From Geobacteraceae bacterium (GTDB taxonomy: Bacteria; Desulfobacterota; Desulfuromonadia; Desulfuromonadales; BM103): a stretch of DNA of 40,801 nucleotides. Below are positions 1 to 8,965 of this stretch, piece by piece. The notes below the pieces were generated by a model. That model ran no database searches. It saw nothing but the letters and a program-made list of their open reading frames with translations, and was not told the DNA's origin. Both the position numbers and the translations under genes were made by a program. Position 1 is the first letter of the stretch; every line of letters starts with the position of its first letter. The stretch lies in the NCBI GenBank assembly GCA_024640545.1, contig JAHEEU010000004.1, positions 1 to 40,801 on the forward strand, in the 5' to 3' direction.

Positions 1-213
1 TGCTCAAACGGGCCTGGCCGCCTCTCCGGGCCCGATCACGACCCTGCCGCATTTGCCGGGCTCAGGCTCCTCTGGTACGCTTTGAGTCAACTTCGTTTCG
101 CAAGCGGCCCATCAACCCGTTTCATGGAACCTCCAGTAAGAAGACGGCAAGCTGCATGTTGATAATTTGTTCCAGGCTTCATGGTTTGATCAAACAATCA
201 CTCGGGGTGCCAG

Positions 214-576
214 GTGTCCGTTAAAAACAACTCTTCACTCGTTTATTCAAGCGCCTCCGGCCGCATTTGCCCGCGATGCGGCAAACCGGTGGCCGAGTGC
301 ATATGCCGTAAACCGGCAGCGGTCATGCCAAAAGGTGATGGTGTGGTCAGGGTCGGCCGGGAAACCAAGGGGCGCAAAGGGAAGGGGGTCACCCTGGTCA
401 GCGGAGTCCCTTTGCCGCCGGAGGAGCTCAAGACTCTGGCCAGGGAGCTGAAGCAGAAATGCGGCACCGGCGGCACTCTGAAGGATGGTGTTATCGAAAT
501 CCAGGGCGACCATCGCGACGCCCTGATCGAATTGCTCAAAACCAAGGGATGGACGGTCAAACGCAGCGGCGGGTGA
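214..576 (+). CDS. yciH: SUI1/eIF1-like translation initiation factor (YciH family), GTG start
   Basis: Translation has N-terminal Cys knuckle CPRCGKPVAECIC and SUI1 core GRETKGRKGKGVTLVSGVPL...LKQKCGTGGTLKDGVIEIQGDHRD. Confidence 0.93.
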   Translation: MSVKNNSSLVYSSASGRICPRCGKPVAECICRKPAAVMPKGDGVVRVGRETKGRKGKGVTLVSGVPLPPEELKTLARELKQKCGTGGTLKDGVIEIQGDHRDALIELLKTKGWTVKRSGG

Positions 577-622
577 TGATATATCTCTTGCTGAAAAGAC
601 CTGCCGGGAGCGATATGTGCTG

Positions 623-653
623 TTTTTGTGAAATGTGTAGACCTGACCCCTAA
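623..653 (+). repeat. Dispersed intergenic repeat, copy A (TTTTTGTGAAATGTGTAGACCTGACCCCTAA)
   Basis: 31-bp identity with copies at 13241-13271 (-) and 23651-23681 (+); 28 bp with 38498-38525. Confidence 0.95.
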
Positions 654-722
654 GTACGGTAATGTGCTGGGGAACAACTTCGCCGTATTTGACTTTGTGG
701 CATAGCTTGAAAGGGGGCCGCG

Positions 723-1097
723 ATGAAAATATTCGTTCTGTTGGGTAGTCTCAGTGCGTTTTTGGGGGTTGCCCTGGGTGCGTTCGGTGCGCATGGCCTG
801 AAGAGCCGGGTGACGCCTGAGATGCTGACGGTCTGGCAGACCGGGGTGCTCTACCACCTGGTGCATGCTCTCGGCCTGGTTCTGATCGGTATCCTCTGCC
901 ATCTGTTGCCGGACACCAGCCTGGTCCGTTGCGCCGGCTGGACGCTTTTGGGCGGCAGCATACTCTTCTCCGGTTCGCTCTACGTCATGGTCCTCTCCGA
1001 CATCCGGGCGCTTGGCATGATTACGCCGCTGGGCGGGGTGGCGTTCCTGGTCGGCTGGCTGCTGCTTGCCATCGCCGTCTGGCAACAGGCGGCCTGA
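723..1097 (+). CDS. DUF423 family membrane protein (YgdD-like)
   Basis: LGSLSAFLGVALGAFGAHGLK...TGVLYHLVHALGL, four hydrophobic segments. Confidence 0.92.
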   Translation: MKIFVLLGSLSAFLGVALGAFGAHGLKSRVTPEMLTVWQTGVLYHLVHALGLVLIGILCHLLPDTSLVRCAGWTLLGGSILFSGSLYVMVLSDIRALGMITPLGGVAFLVGWLLLAIAVWQQAA

Positions 1098-1143
1098 GGC
1101 GGGGCAGAGCCTGTTGAATCTTTACATAATGCGAGGGTGAGCC

Positions 1144-1899
1144 ATGGACAGGGACAGGATGCGCAACAACCGGAGGTTTTTGCAGGATTCGCTGCGCCTG
1201 CAGATAGACTTTGCCCGGACGGACCAGAACCTCGGTGTGGCGCCGCCGCCTGTGCAGAAGCCGCCGAGGGGAGGGCAGGAGCCGATCGCCCTGCCGGGGC
1301 CCGACGCGTTCCAGGCTTTTCGCGGTACCGACCTGGTGACGGCAATCTCCACCCGCTGCAGCCACCGGCGCTTTCGCAGCCAGCCCGTGACGCTGAAGGA
1401 GTTGGCGTTCCTGCTCTGGGCGACCCAGGGGATCAAGCAGGTCGTCGCGCCGGGTTGTGCCCTGCGAACCGTGCCCTCGGCCGGCTGTCGGCATGCCTTC
1501 GAGACTTACCTGCTGGTCAGCGACGTCGAGACCCTGGCCAACGGCATTTACCGCTACCTGCCCATTGAGCACACACTGGTTTACGAGCAGACCGTCGACG
1601 GGATGTCGGCCCGGTTGACCCGGGCGACTCTCGGCCAGGCGTTTATTGCCACGGCCCCGGTCACCTTCGCCTGGACGGTCATTCCCTACCGGATGGAATG
1701 GCGCTACGACCTGGCTGCGCACCGCGTGATCGCGCTGGATGCCGGTCACCTCTGTCAGAATCTCTACCTGGCCTGTGAGGCGATCGGCGCCGGCACCTGC
1801 GCGATTGCCGCCTATCACCAGGCGCATATGGACGAACTCCTGGAGGTCGACGGCGAGGAGGAGTTCACCCTTTACTTGGCGCCGGTCGGCAAGATCTGA
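1144..1899 (+). CDS. SagB/ThcOx-type nitroreductase family dehydrogenase
   Basis: RCSHRRFRSQPVTLKELAFLLWATQGI, SAGCRHAFETYLLV, ACEAIGAGTCAIAAYH motifs. Confidence 0.88.
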   Translation: MDRDRMRNNRRFLQDSLRLQIDFARTDQNLGVAPPPVQKPPRGGQEPIALPGPDAFQAFRGTDLVTAISTRCSHRRFRSQPVTLKELAFLLWATQGIKQVVAPGCALRTVPSAGCRHAFETYLLVSDVETLANGIYRYLPIEHTLVYEQTVDGMSARLTRATLGQAFIATAPVTFAWTVIPYRMEWRYDLAAHRVIALDAGHLCQNLYLACEAIGAGTCAIAAYHQAHMDELLEVDGEEEFTLYLAPVGKI

Positions 1900-1940
1900 A
1901 CTCCGGGACAAGGCCCGGCTGTGCGGCTGTGAGGTTCAAC

Positions 1941-2600
1941 ATGTCCGTGAAAATCGGCTTGCTCAGTGATGTCCATGCCACCGCGGCTCCGTTGCAGGAA
2001 TCTCTGGCGATCTTTCGTTCCGCCGGAGTCGAGAAGGTGCTGTGCGCGGGCGATGTCGCCGGCTACGGCGACGAACTGGAGCAGACCATCGCCCTGCTGG
2101 TCGAAGCCGGCGGCCTGGTCGTGCTGGGCAATCATGACCTCTGGTGGGCCGAGCGGCACCTGCAGGAGACGAATGAGGGCCCGGCCGACTATTTGTTCAA
2201 CCTGCCGGCCATTTTGGAAATCCCGATCGCGGGGAAAGCCGTCTGCATGGTTCACGCCAGCCCGCTCGGCTACCTGATGGAAGGAATCCATCTGCTGGAC
2301 GAGGACGCCCGGATAATACCGCAGCAGCGGGCCTTCTGGAGCGACTGTCTGCAAAGCTTCACCGCTGACATCCTGGTGGTCGGGCATACCCACCAGGTGT
2401 TCGCTGAACGACTCGGCAAACCCTTGGTCATCAACCCCGGCAGCACCCGCTTCAACCACACCTGTGCGATATTGAGCCTGCCCGAGCTTGCGGTCGAGTT
2501 CCTGCCGCTCTCCGGCAGGCGGCCGGTCTTGAGCTGGAACTGGGGGATGGAGCGGGCCGTTGAAGCGGGGTCGCAAAGCGAAGGACGTGGCAGGCGTTAA
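1941..2600 (+). CDS. Metallophosphoesterase, YfcE/MJ0936-like phosphodiesterase
   Basis: LLSDVHATAAPL, CAGDVAGYG, VVLGNHD, VVGHTHQVF, VINPGSTR motifs; ATG 1941 preferred. Confidence 0.88.
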   Translation: MSVKIGLLSDVHATAAPLQESLAIFRSAGVEKVLCAGDVAGYGDELEQTIALLVEAGGLVVLGNHDLWWAERHLQETNEGPADYLFNLPAILEIPIAGKAVCMVHASPLGYLMEGIHLLDEDARIIPQQRAFWSDCLQSFTADILVVGHTHQVFAERLGKPLVINPGSTRFNHTCAILSLPELAVEFLPLSGRRPVLSWNWGMERAVEAGSQSEGRGRR

Positions 2601-2652
2601 GCCTGCTGATTCAGGCAAGCCTCCCGCCCGCGCCCGGGAAACAGAGGACGAC

Positions 2653-2680
2653 TTGACAGCGCCATGGACTCTAATAGAGT
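2653..2680 (+). promoter_or_regulatory. Candidate sigma70 promoter (TTGACA-N16-TAGAGT) upstream of ferritin-like gene
   Basis: Exact -35 hexamer, 4/6 -10, short spacer; 2723 ORF downstream. Confidence 0.45.
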
Positions 2681-2722
2681 TAAATAACCGGTTTAAACAT
2701 CAAGCACAACAGGGAGAATTTC

Positions 2723-3238
2723 ATGAATGTTTTCGATTTTGCCTTGGACATGGAAGCCGCCGGCAAGGACTACTATGAAAACCTGGCCAGGGCGGCCAGC
2801 CTGCCGGGGCTGAAGACTATTTTTAACCGCCTGGCCGAGGATGAGCAGCGCCATTATGAAATCTTCCGGGACCTGAAAGCGGGCAACCCGGCAAAGTCCA
2901 TGCCTGAGTCGACCATTCTCGATGCGGTCCGCAATGTCTTCGTCCAGCTGCCGAGGGACAGCCAGGCTTTAAAAGACGTGGCAGAGTCACTGGCCGCATA
3001 CCGGCACGCCATGAAGCTCGAAGCCGACAGCTTCCGTCTCTACGAGGAGGCCGCCCAAGGTGAAGACGACCCCGGAGTCAAGGCCCTTCTGCTGAAAATC
3101 GCCGCCGAGGAGCACAAGCATTACACGATCCTCGAGAACGTTTATCACTTCGTCAATGCGCCCAATCAGCACCTGGCCTGGGGGGAATTCAGCAACCTCG
3201 ACGAGTTCCGCCAGTTCGGCCGGGATCTCGGCGACTGA
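2723..3238 (+). CDS. Ferritin-like/rubrerythrin family protein
   Basis: AAGKDYYENLA...EDEQRHYEIFRDL...AEEHKHYTILENV metal-ligand helices. Confidence 0.88.
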   Translation: MNVFDFALDMEAAGKDYYENLARAASLPGLKTIFNRLAEDEQRHYEIFRDLKAGNPAKSMPESTILDAVRNVFVQLPRDSQALKDVAESLAAYRHAMKLEADSFRLYEEAAQGEDDPGVKALLLKIAAEEHKHYTILENVYHFVNAPNQHLAWGEFSNLDEFRQFGRDLGD

Positions 3239-3281
3239 TTCGTCCCGGCTCCCCGGGGAGCCGACCAGACAGCTCCAGACA

Positions 3282-3325
3282 CAAGAGCAGAGCGCCATCC
3301 GGACGCTCTGCTCTTGCTCGTTTTA
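3282..3325 (+). terminator. Intrinsic terminator
   Basis: 13-bp stem CAAGAGCAGAGCG/CGCTCTGCTCTTG followed by CTCGTTTT, between convergent genes. Confidence 0.8.
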
Positions 3326-3343
3326 ATGAGTGGTGCAAAAGGG

Positions 3344-3682
3344 CTATTTTTTGCGGCTGCGCGATCGACCTGAAGGCTGCGGTTTGTCGGTGCCGGCCCT
3401 GGCCGCAGCGGGCGTGGTTTTTCTCGGCAGCGCTGCCGTGACGCTGATGCAGCGTTTGAGCAGGTAGGTGCCGTCGAGGGTGTTGATGGCGTCCCTGGCT
3501 TCGGCGGCGTTGGCCATGTGAACGAAAGCGCAGCCTTTGAACTGGCCGGTTTTCTGGTCGGTGATCATGTGAATGGCGCGCACCGTGCCGCACAGGGCGA
3601 AGAGTTTGCGCAGGTCCTCCTCTTCGGCTTCGAAGGCGATCTCGGCGACATACAGGTCTTTACTGGTCGATTTTGCTTTCAT
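3344..3682 (-). CDS. RNA-binding protein with RRM domain
   Basis: DLYVAEIAFEAEEEDLRKLFALCGTV...TGQFKGCAFVHMANAAEARDAINTLDGTYLLKRCISV with basic tail; start at MKAKSTSK. Confidence 0.92.
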   Translation of the reverse strand: MKAKSTSKDLYVAEIAFEAEEEDLRKLFALCGTVRAIHMITDQKTGQFKGCAFVHMANAAEARDAINTLDGTYLLKRCISVTAALPRKTTPAAARAGTDKPQPSGRSRSRKK

Positions 3683-3686
3683 AGGT

Positions 3687-4091
3687 TCAGTCTTTTCCCC
3701 GTTGTGGGCGCTGCTTGATGTCGGTGGGCCGGTTGCCCTGGTAGCCGGGGCAGCCGGTCGCTTCGGCATGCTGCCGATGCTCGGGATAGTCGCGGCAGTG
3801 GTCCGGCTTGATGTCGTCGATACCGCACAAGTAACCCTGTTGGTCGACCCGGTCGAGCAGCCAGGGACAGCGTTCGACGTCGTCGCCGGTTTCGGGGTCG
3901 AGCCAGGCGGTATGCAGCCGGTTGCCCGGGCCGAGGTCGAGGGTCTCGACCCGGGCCAAGAGGTCGGTGCGACCCAGCCGCCGCCAGCGTTCCAGGTCGG
4001 CATCGCTGACGCAGCCGTTGAATGCATCGGGCAACTTGAGGCAACAGTGGCCACAGCCGCAGCACTTGAAGGTTCGGTTCATCCTCCGCAT
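3687..4091 (-). CDS. YkgJ family cysteine cluster protein
   Basis: FKCCGCGHCCLKL...CPWLL...CGIDDIKPDHCRDYPEH. Confidence 0.9.
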   Translation of the reverse strand: MRRMNRTFKCCGCGHCCLKLPDAFNGCVSDADLERWRRLGRTDLLARVETLDLGPGNRLHTAWLDPETGDDVERCPWLLDRVDQQGYLCGIDDIKPDHCRDYPEHRQHAEATGCPGYQGNRPTDIKQRPQRGKD

Positions 4092-4210
4092 AGTGGCACC
4101 GAACGTCGCGCGTGAACAGACTTTTTTTCACCATCACATGTATTGCCGGAGCTCGTGAGAAATAGCCGCCGTTGCTTAATTCACAGCCGTCCCCGCTTGC
4201 CGGACAACTT

Positions 4211-4244
4211 TCCCCAAAACAGCCACAAAATCCCCAAATGGGGA
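4211..4244. promoter_or_regulatory. Candidate upstream activating site for a sigma54 activator
   Basis: TCCCCAAA at 4211 and palindrome TCCCCAAATGGGGA at 4231-4244, 20 bp apart, upstream of the sigma54 promoter. Confidence 0.5.
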
Positions 4245-4296
4245 AGTTATGTTTTTTCGAAAAATAAATATTAAGCAAAAACAGCAAGTTACAAAT

Positions 4297-4312
4297 TGGC
4301 GCAAAGGTTGCT
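4297..4312 (+). promoter_or_regulatory. Sigma54 promoter TGGCGCAAAGGTTGCT
   Basis: Exact match to TGGCRYRNNNNTTGCW, 64 bp upstream of ATG 4376; operon encodes a sigma54 activator. Confidence 0.8.
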
Positions 4313-4375
4313 TTAGTTAAGCATGCCACCATGTTGGTGTGCATGTCGCGGTCAAACTTTAAGGAGAAGACGTGT

Positions 4376-4981
4376 ATGAAAAAAGCAATCAAAGTTTTAT
4401 TGGTATCCATGGTGGCAGCTACCCTGCTGAGCGCATGTGCCAGCCAGCCGACCGAAGAGCTTAACGCCGCCAAGAGCGCGATCGATGCGGTCGTTAGTGA
4501 AGGCGCAGAAAAGTACACCCCTGAGCAGATGCAGAGCATCAACCGCAAGATGGAAGAAGCGCTGGCCGAAGTCAAAACACAGGACAGCTACACTTTCAGC
4601 AACTACTCGCTGGCTAAATTCACCCTGGCCCAGGTCAAGGAAGACGCCGATGCTCTGAAAGGCAAGCTTGCCCAGCGCAAGGAAGAGTTGAAAGTTGCTG
4701 CCAGCGCAGCCTTGACGGAAGCCCAGGCTGCCCTCGTCGAAGCCAAGTCGCTGCTCGACGTTGCCCCCCAGGGCAAAGGGTCCCTTGCCGATATCGAAGC
4801 AATGAAGAGTGATGTCGTCGGGCTGCAGACCGAACTCGAGACCGTTGCGCCGCAGATCGAAGCCGGCGAGTATATCGTCGCGACCGAGAAAGCCCATGCC
4901 GTTGCGACCCAAGCTCTAACGATCAGCAACGACGTCAAGGCTGCCCAGGAGAAACTGGCTGTCGTTATCAAGAAACAGTAA
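4376..4981 (+). CDS. Lipoprotein with coiled-coil helices, first gene of the L,D-transpeptidase operon
   Basis: Signal peptide with lipobox LLSAC; RBS AAGGAG; heptad-rich Ala/Glu/Lys body. Confidence 0.82.
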   Translation: MKKAIKVLLVSMVAATLLSACASQPTEELNAAKSAIDAVVSEGAEKYTPEQMQSINRKMEEALAEVKTQDSYTFSNYSLAKFTLAQVKEDADALKGKLAQRKEELKVAASAALTEAQAALVEAKSLLDVAPQGKGSLADIEAMKSDVVGLQTELETVAPQIEAGEYIVATEKAHAVATQALTISNDVKAAQEKLAVVIKKQ

Positions 4982-5023
4982 ACCGGGCGTTGCACGGTCA
5001 AGCCCAGGGGATTTTACCCGCCA

Positions 5024-6118
5024 ATGAAAACGTTTGTCACTGCCGGGTTGCTCCTGATGACGATCGTGCTGCATGGTTGCAGTGAACCGCCGGTTCCGCC
5101 CGAGGTCCAACAGGCTCTTGACAAGGAGCAGGACCTCTGGCGGGCCGGCGCTGCCGTTTATGCACCGCAAAGCTATGCCGATTACGTCGCGGCCCTGAAG
5201 AAGAGCCGCGAACAGTTTATTGCCGAGCAGACCCGCCTGGCCTGGTTCCGCGATTATCAGGACGTAACGGTAAATTATCGTGCGGTCCTCGCCCAGGGCG
5301 AGCGGGTGCGACAGGAAGTTGAGCAGAACAAGTCAGAGCAGACCACCGAGCTGATCAGCCGCACCAGTCGCATCACGCAGCGGCTGCACGCCCTGCGTGA
5401 CCTGGTCTCGGCGATCAAGGACAGCCGCCTCAACACCGCCAGGCTGTCGCGGATCGAAGTCCTGCTTTCCGAAGCCGGCAGCTTTGCCGACGACAGCCTG
5501 CCGGAATTGGCTCTCGAGCGCTTGACGGAGGCCGAGGCCTTGCTCGACAAGACGGTCGACGCGGTCCGGCCGATCCTGGCCCAATATGTCGATGGCCAGC
5601 AGATCGCACGCTGGAAAGCACTGGTTGACGAGGCCGTCGCTGAAAGCCGCCGCCGCGGCAGTCGCGCTATCGTGGTCAACAAGCTGCGTAGACAGCTGAT
5701 CCTCTACGACAAGGGCGTGGTAGCGGCGATTTACCCGGTCGGTCTCGGTTTCAACCCGATCGGTGACAAGTTGTATGCCGGCGACCGGGCAACTCCGGAA
5801 GGCCGCTACCAGGTGGTCAGCAAACTGCCCAACAGCAAGTTCTACCGGGCCCTGCTGATCAATTACCCCAACGCCGAGGATAAACGGCGCTTCGCCGAAG
5901 CCAAGCGCAAGAAGCTGATCCCGGCCAAAGCCAAAATCGGCGGACTGATCGAAATCCACGGCGGTGGCAGGGAGGGCGCGACGCTCGGCTGCATCGGCCT
6001 GGATGACAAGCAGATGCTCGAACTTTTCAACCGCGTCGAGACCGGCACGCCAGTGGTGATCGTTGCTGCCATGAACAACGACAACCTGGTCCGCATCGCA
6101 CTGGGCAGACTGGAATGA
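5024..6118 (+). CDS. Lipoprotein with helical N-terminus and C-terminal L,D-transpeptidase (YkuD) domain
   Basis: Lipobox VLHGC; VNKLRRQLILYDKGVVAAIYPVGLG...TPEGRYQV...IEIHGGGREGATLGCIGLDDKQM. Confidence 0.9.
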   Translation: MKTFVTAGLLLMTIVLHGCSEPPVPPEVQQALDKEQDLWRAGAAVYAPQSYADYVAALKKSREQFIAEQTRLAWFRDYQDVTVNYRAVLAQGERVRQEVEQNKSEQTTELISRTSRITQRLHALRDLVSAIKDSRLNTARLSRIEVLLSEAGSFADDSLPELALERLTEAEALLDKTVDAVRPILAQYVDGQQIARWKALVDEAVAESRRRGSRAIVVNKLRRQLILYDKGVVAAIYPVGLGFNPIGDKLYAGDRATPEGRYQVVSKLPNSKFYRALLINYPNAEDKRRFAEAKRKKLIPAKAKIGGLIEIHGGGREGATLGCIGLDDKQMLELFNRVETGTPVVIVAAMNNDNLVRIALGRLE

Positions 6119-6816
6119 AAGACTGGCGGTCAATCTTCATGAGAATAAAGGCCCTCTCCTTGGGCTGGTGGAGCGCACGGCCGCACTGGCCGGTACGCAA
6201 GGTCCTGATCTGCCTGGCGGGCGGGTTGGTCCTGGTCGAACTGTGCGGCAGCTACCTGGCCTACCGGGGAGGCGTCTCACCAGCTGCCGCGGCGGTTCCA
6301 CAGAAGGCCCGTACCGCGGCGGACTGGCAGGCCGCCAACCAGCGCCTGGCAAAAAAAATTGCGGCTCAAAGGCCCGGCGACGCCTACCTGGTGATCGATA
6401 CCGCTGGAAACCGTGTGACGCTGCGCCAGGGCGATGTCGTCCTGCGCGACATGACAGCTTCGTGCGGCAGCGGTACGGTGCTCGAGGACCCGTCCAGCGG
6501 CCGGCGCTGGGTCTTCGATACGCCACGGGGCCAGTACCGCATCCAGTCCAAGGTCAAAAACCCCCTCTGGATCAAGCCCGACTGGGCCTTTCTCGAAGCA
6601 GGGCAACCGATCCCTGCCAATTCTGCGGAGCGCGCCGAGCCCGGAGCCATGGGTGACTATGCCCTCGGCCTCGGCAAAGGCTACTTCATCCATGGCACCC
6701 TCTACAAGCGCATGCTCGGTCGCAATGTCTCCCACGGCTGCGTGCGCCTCGGCGACGAGGACCTGGCTCACCTCTATCGAACGCTGCCGATCGGCACGCG
6801 GGTCTTTATCTTCTGA
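6115..6816 (+). CDS. L,D-transpeptidase (YkuD) with N-terminal membrane anchor
   Basis: YLVIDTAGNRVTLRQGDVVL...TPRGQYRIQSK...YFIHGTLYKRMLGRNVSHGCVRLGDEDLAHLY. Confidence 0.92.
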   Translation: MKDWRSIFMRIKALSLGWWSARPHWPVRKVLICLAGGLVLVELCGSYLAYRGGVSPAAAAVPQKARTAADWQAANQRLAKKIAAQRPGDAYLVIDTAGNRVTLRQGDVVLRDMTASCGSGTVLEDPSSGRRWVFDTPRGQYRIQSKVKNPLWIKPDWAFLEAGQPIPANSAERAEPGAMGDYALGLGKGYFIHGTLYKRMLGRNVSHGCVRLGDEDLAHLYRTLPIGTRVFIF

Positions 6817-7502
6817 TGCGTACCATCCGGAACTTGCTGCTGCTCCTGCTGATTGCCCCGATACTGGTCGTGGCCGGCGAGCTGTCCCACGCTGATCTGC
6901 AACAGGAGAATGCACTGCTGCAGGCCGAATATGACCTGGCCAAGGCCGGCAAGCCCTACCTGCTGATCGATCTGCAGGAGCAACAGCTGGAGCTGAAGGC
7001 CAGCGGTCTGCCGCTGGAGACGTGGCACATCGACAGCTACCGGCGCTGGGGTTATCCCTCGGCCTTGACCGCGGTCGATCTGCAGAGCAAATCCTCCCTT
7101 GCCGAGCCCGAACGGGAGGTGCATGTGGTCAGTGCGGCCGTGCCTGACGGCGTGGCCGCCGACAAACCGCTCAAGGCTTTCGAGCTGGCAGACATGCCGA
7201 CCTCCTATCGGCTCCACCTGGGCAACGGCACCGACATCACGGTACACCCGGCGCCCGGGACCTGGTTTCAACATCTGCGCAGCATTTTGGCCGTCCCCGC
7301 CTGGTACCTGAGCCGGCCAGTTATTTCCAGCTGGAAATTCCTGCGCGGCTCACCCTATAATGAGCTCGCCCTGGCCATTTCGGCACAGGACGCACGCAGG
7401 CTCTACTGGGCCTTCAGCGAAGGCACTCCCTGCCTGATTCGGCTTCCGGCAGCAGTAGCCACCGCCAGGGTCCCATCGACTGCCGGAAGCAAACGTCAAT
7501 GA
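6816..7502 (+). CDS. Exported protein resembling a catalytically degenerate L,D-transpeptidase paralog
   Basis: Signal peptide; KPYLLIDLQEQQLELKASGLPLETW parallels the preceding LDT; C-terminal AQDARRLYWAFSEGTPCLIRLP; no SHGC. Confidence 0.7.
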   Translation: MRTIRNLLLLLLIAPILVVAGELSHADLQQENALLQAEYDLAKAGKPYLLIDLQEQQLELKASGLPLETWHIDSYRRWGYPSALTAVDLQSKSSLAEPEREVHVVSAAVPDGVAADKPLKAFELADMPTSYRLHLGNGTDITVHPAPGTWFQHLRSILAVPAWYLSRPVISSWKFLRGSPYNELALAISAQDARRLYWAFSEGTPCLIRLPAAVATARVPSTAGSKRQ

Positions 7503-8965
7503 CATTTCCTGAGAGCATCAAGCCGAACCAGAGGACGAGGCGATCTTTCGGGCTTCATTCCCTCTGGGTCCGCCTGGCGCTCCTCATGCTGCTGACCAGC
7601 CTGACCCTGGTCGTCCTGCTGATCGTTTTCTACTACCAGACCGAGAAACGCCTGTACAACGAGTTCGTCCGGCAGACCGCCGACCTTTCACGGGCGGTAC
7701 AGGTCGGCCTGGAAGGGACGACAGGCAACAACCTGAGCGATCATGGCAGCCTGAAAGGCTACCTGGACAATCTCAACGCCAAGGGAGTCAAGGAAGTTTC
7801 GGTGATCAGCAGTTCAAACCGGATCATCGCCAGCACCGACCAGGACAATGTCGGCAAGTGGATCACCCAGCAGCGCAAAGAACTGATCTTCAAGGCCGAT
7901 CTCGGGGAACCGGTGACCGGGGAAGGACAGCTCTTCAACGTCATCGTGCCGGTGGTTGCCAAAGGCAGCACGGCCGGTTATCTCCACCTGACCCTCAATA
8001 CCGAGAATTTCTCCGTGCTGCTGCGCTTGAGTGCCATCCGCCGCATCTTCGCAGCCCTGGTCATCCTCAGCTTCGGCACCGTGGTGGCGGTGGTTCTGGC
8101 CCGCTACTATATCCGGCCGATCGTGGCCATGGCGGCAGCGGCCGGCCATGTCGCCGCCGGCGACCTGGACCAGTCCCTGCCGGTCGAACGCCGTGACGAA
8201 ATCGGCCAGCTGGCGCGCAGTTTTCAAGACATGATCGATCGCCTGCGCGAGGACCGCCTGCTGGGCGAGCGGCTGCGTACCGCAGAGCACCTGGCGAGCG
8301 CCGGCCAGTTCGCCCGGCATATCGCCCATGAGATCAAGAACCCCCTGAACTTCATCAGCCTGTCGATCGACCATATGGGCGACACCTACCGCCCGGCCGA
8401 CCGCGAGGCCGCGCACCGTTTCGACTCCATGGTGCGCAACCTCAAAGGCGAGGTCGGCCGCATCGGCCGGTTCGCCGAAAGTTTTCTCGAACACGGCAAA
8501 CCCTTCGAACTGCGCATCGGCCGCTGCGATACCGCGCAGGTGCTCGACGATGTTCTCGAACTGACTGCGGCGCAGGCCCGAGCCTCTGATGTGCGTGTCG
8601 TCCGCGAGACGGGGACGCTGCCGGTTTTGCAGGCAGACCCTGAATTCCTGCGCACATGCCTGTATAATATCGTCAGGAACGCCTTCGAGGCGATGCCTCG
8701 CGGCGGGACGCTCACCGTGCACAGCTCGGTCGATGACGCCCAGTGGACCCTGGTCATCGCCGACACCGGGACCGGCGTTGCGGCCGAAGATATCGACAAG
8801 CTGTTCACCCCGTTGTACTCGACCAAGCAGGGCGGCCTGGGCCTGGGCCTGGCCCTGACCCGGCGGGTTATCGAAGAACACGGCGGCAAGGTGCAGTTTC
8901 ACAGTGAACCGGGGCAGGGGAGCGCCGTTACGCTGAGCCTGCCGCTCGACGAGGAGGAGCGATGA
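7499..8965 (+). CDS. Membrane sensor histidine kinase (HAMP, HisKA, HATPase)
   Basis: Two TM helices, HAMP, H-box QFARHIAHEIKNPLNFI, N-box NIVRNAFEAM, G-boxes DTGTGV and GLGLGLAL. Confidence 0.95.
   Translation: MTFPESIKPNQRTRRSFGLHSLWVRLALLMLLTSLTLVVLLIVFYYQTEKRLYNEFVRQTADLSRAVQVGLEGTTGNNLSDHGSLKGYLDNLNAKGVKEVSVISSSNRIIASTDQDNVGKWITQQRKELIFKADLGEPVTGEGQLFNVIVPVVAKGSTAGYLHLTLNTENFSVLLRLSAIRRIFAALVILSFGTVVAVVLARYYIRPIVAMAAAAGHVAAGDLDQSLPVERRDEIGQLARSFQDMIDRLREDRLLGERLRTAEHLASAGQFARHIAHEIKNPLNFISLSIDHMGDTYRPADREAAHRFDSMVRNLKGEVGRIGRFAESFLEHGKPFELRIGRCDTAQVLDDVLELTAAQARASDVRVVRETGTLPVLQADPEFLRTCLYNIVRNAFEAMPRGGTLTVHSSVDDAQWTLVIADTGTGVAAEDIDKLFTPLYSTKQGGLGLGLALTRRVIEEHGGKVQFHSEPGQGSAVTLSLPLDEEER

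Noticed and set aside
1-213. Possible end of an upstream gene at the window edge
   Set aside because: No convincing coding frame could be supported in the first 213 bases.
1021-2618. Long minus-strand ORFs (296 and 248 aa) opposite the nitroreductase and phosphoesterase genes
   Set aside because: Low-complexity Gln/Arg/His-rich translations overlapping two well-supported genes.
3679-4575. 298-aa minus-strand ORF
   Set aside because: Overlaps the YkgJ gene in a different frame and spans the sigma54 promoter region; Arg/Pro-rich translation is a frame artefact.
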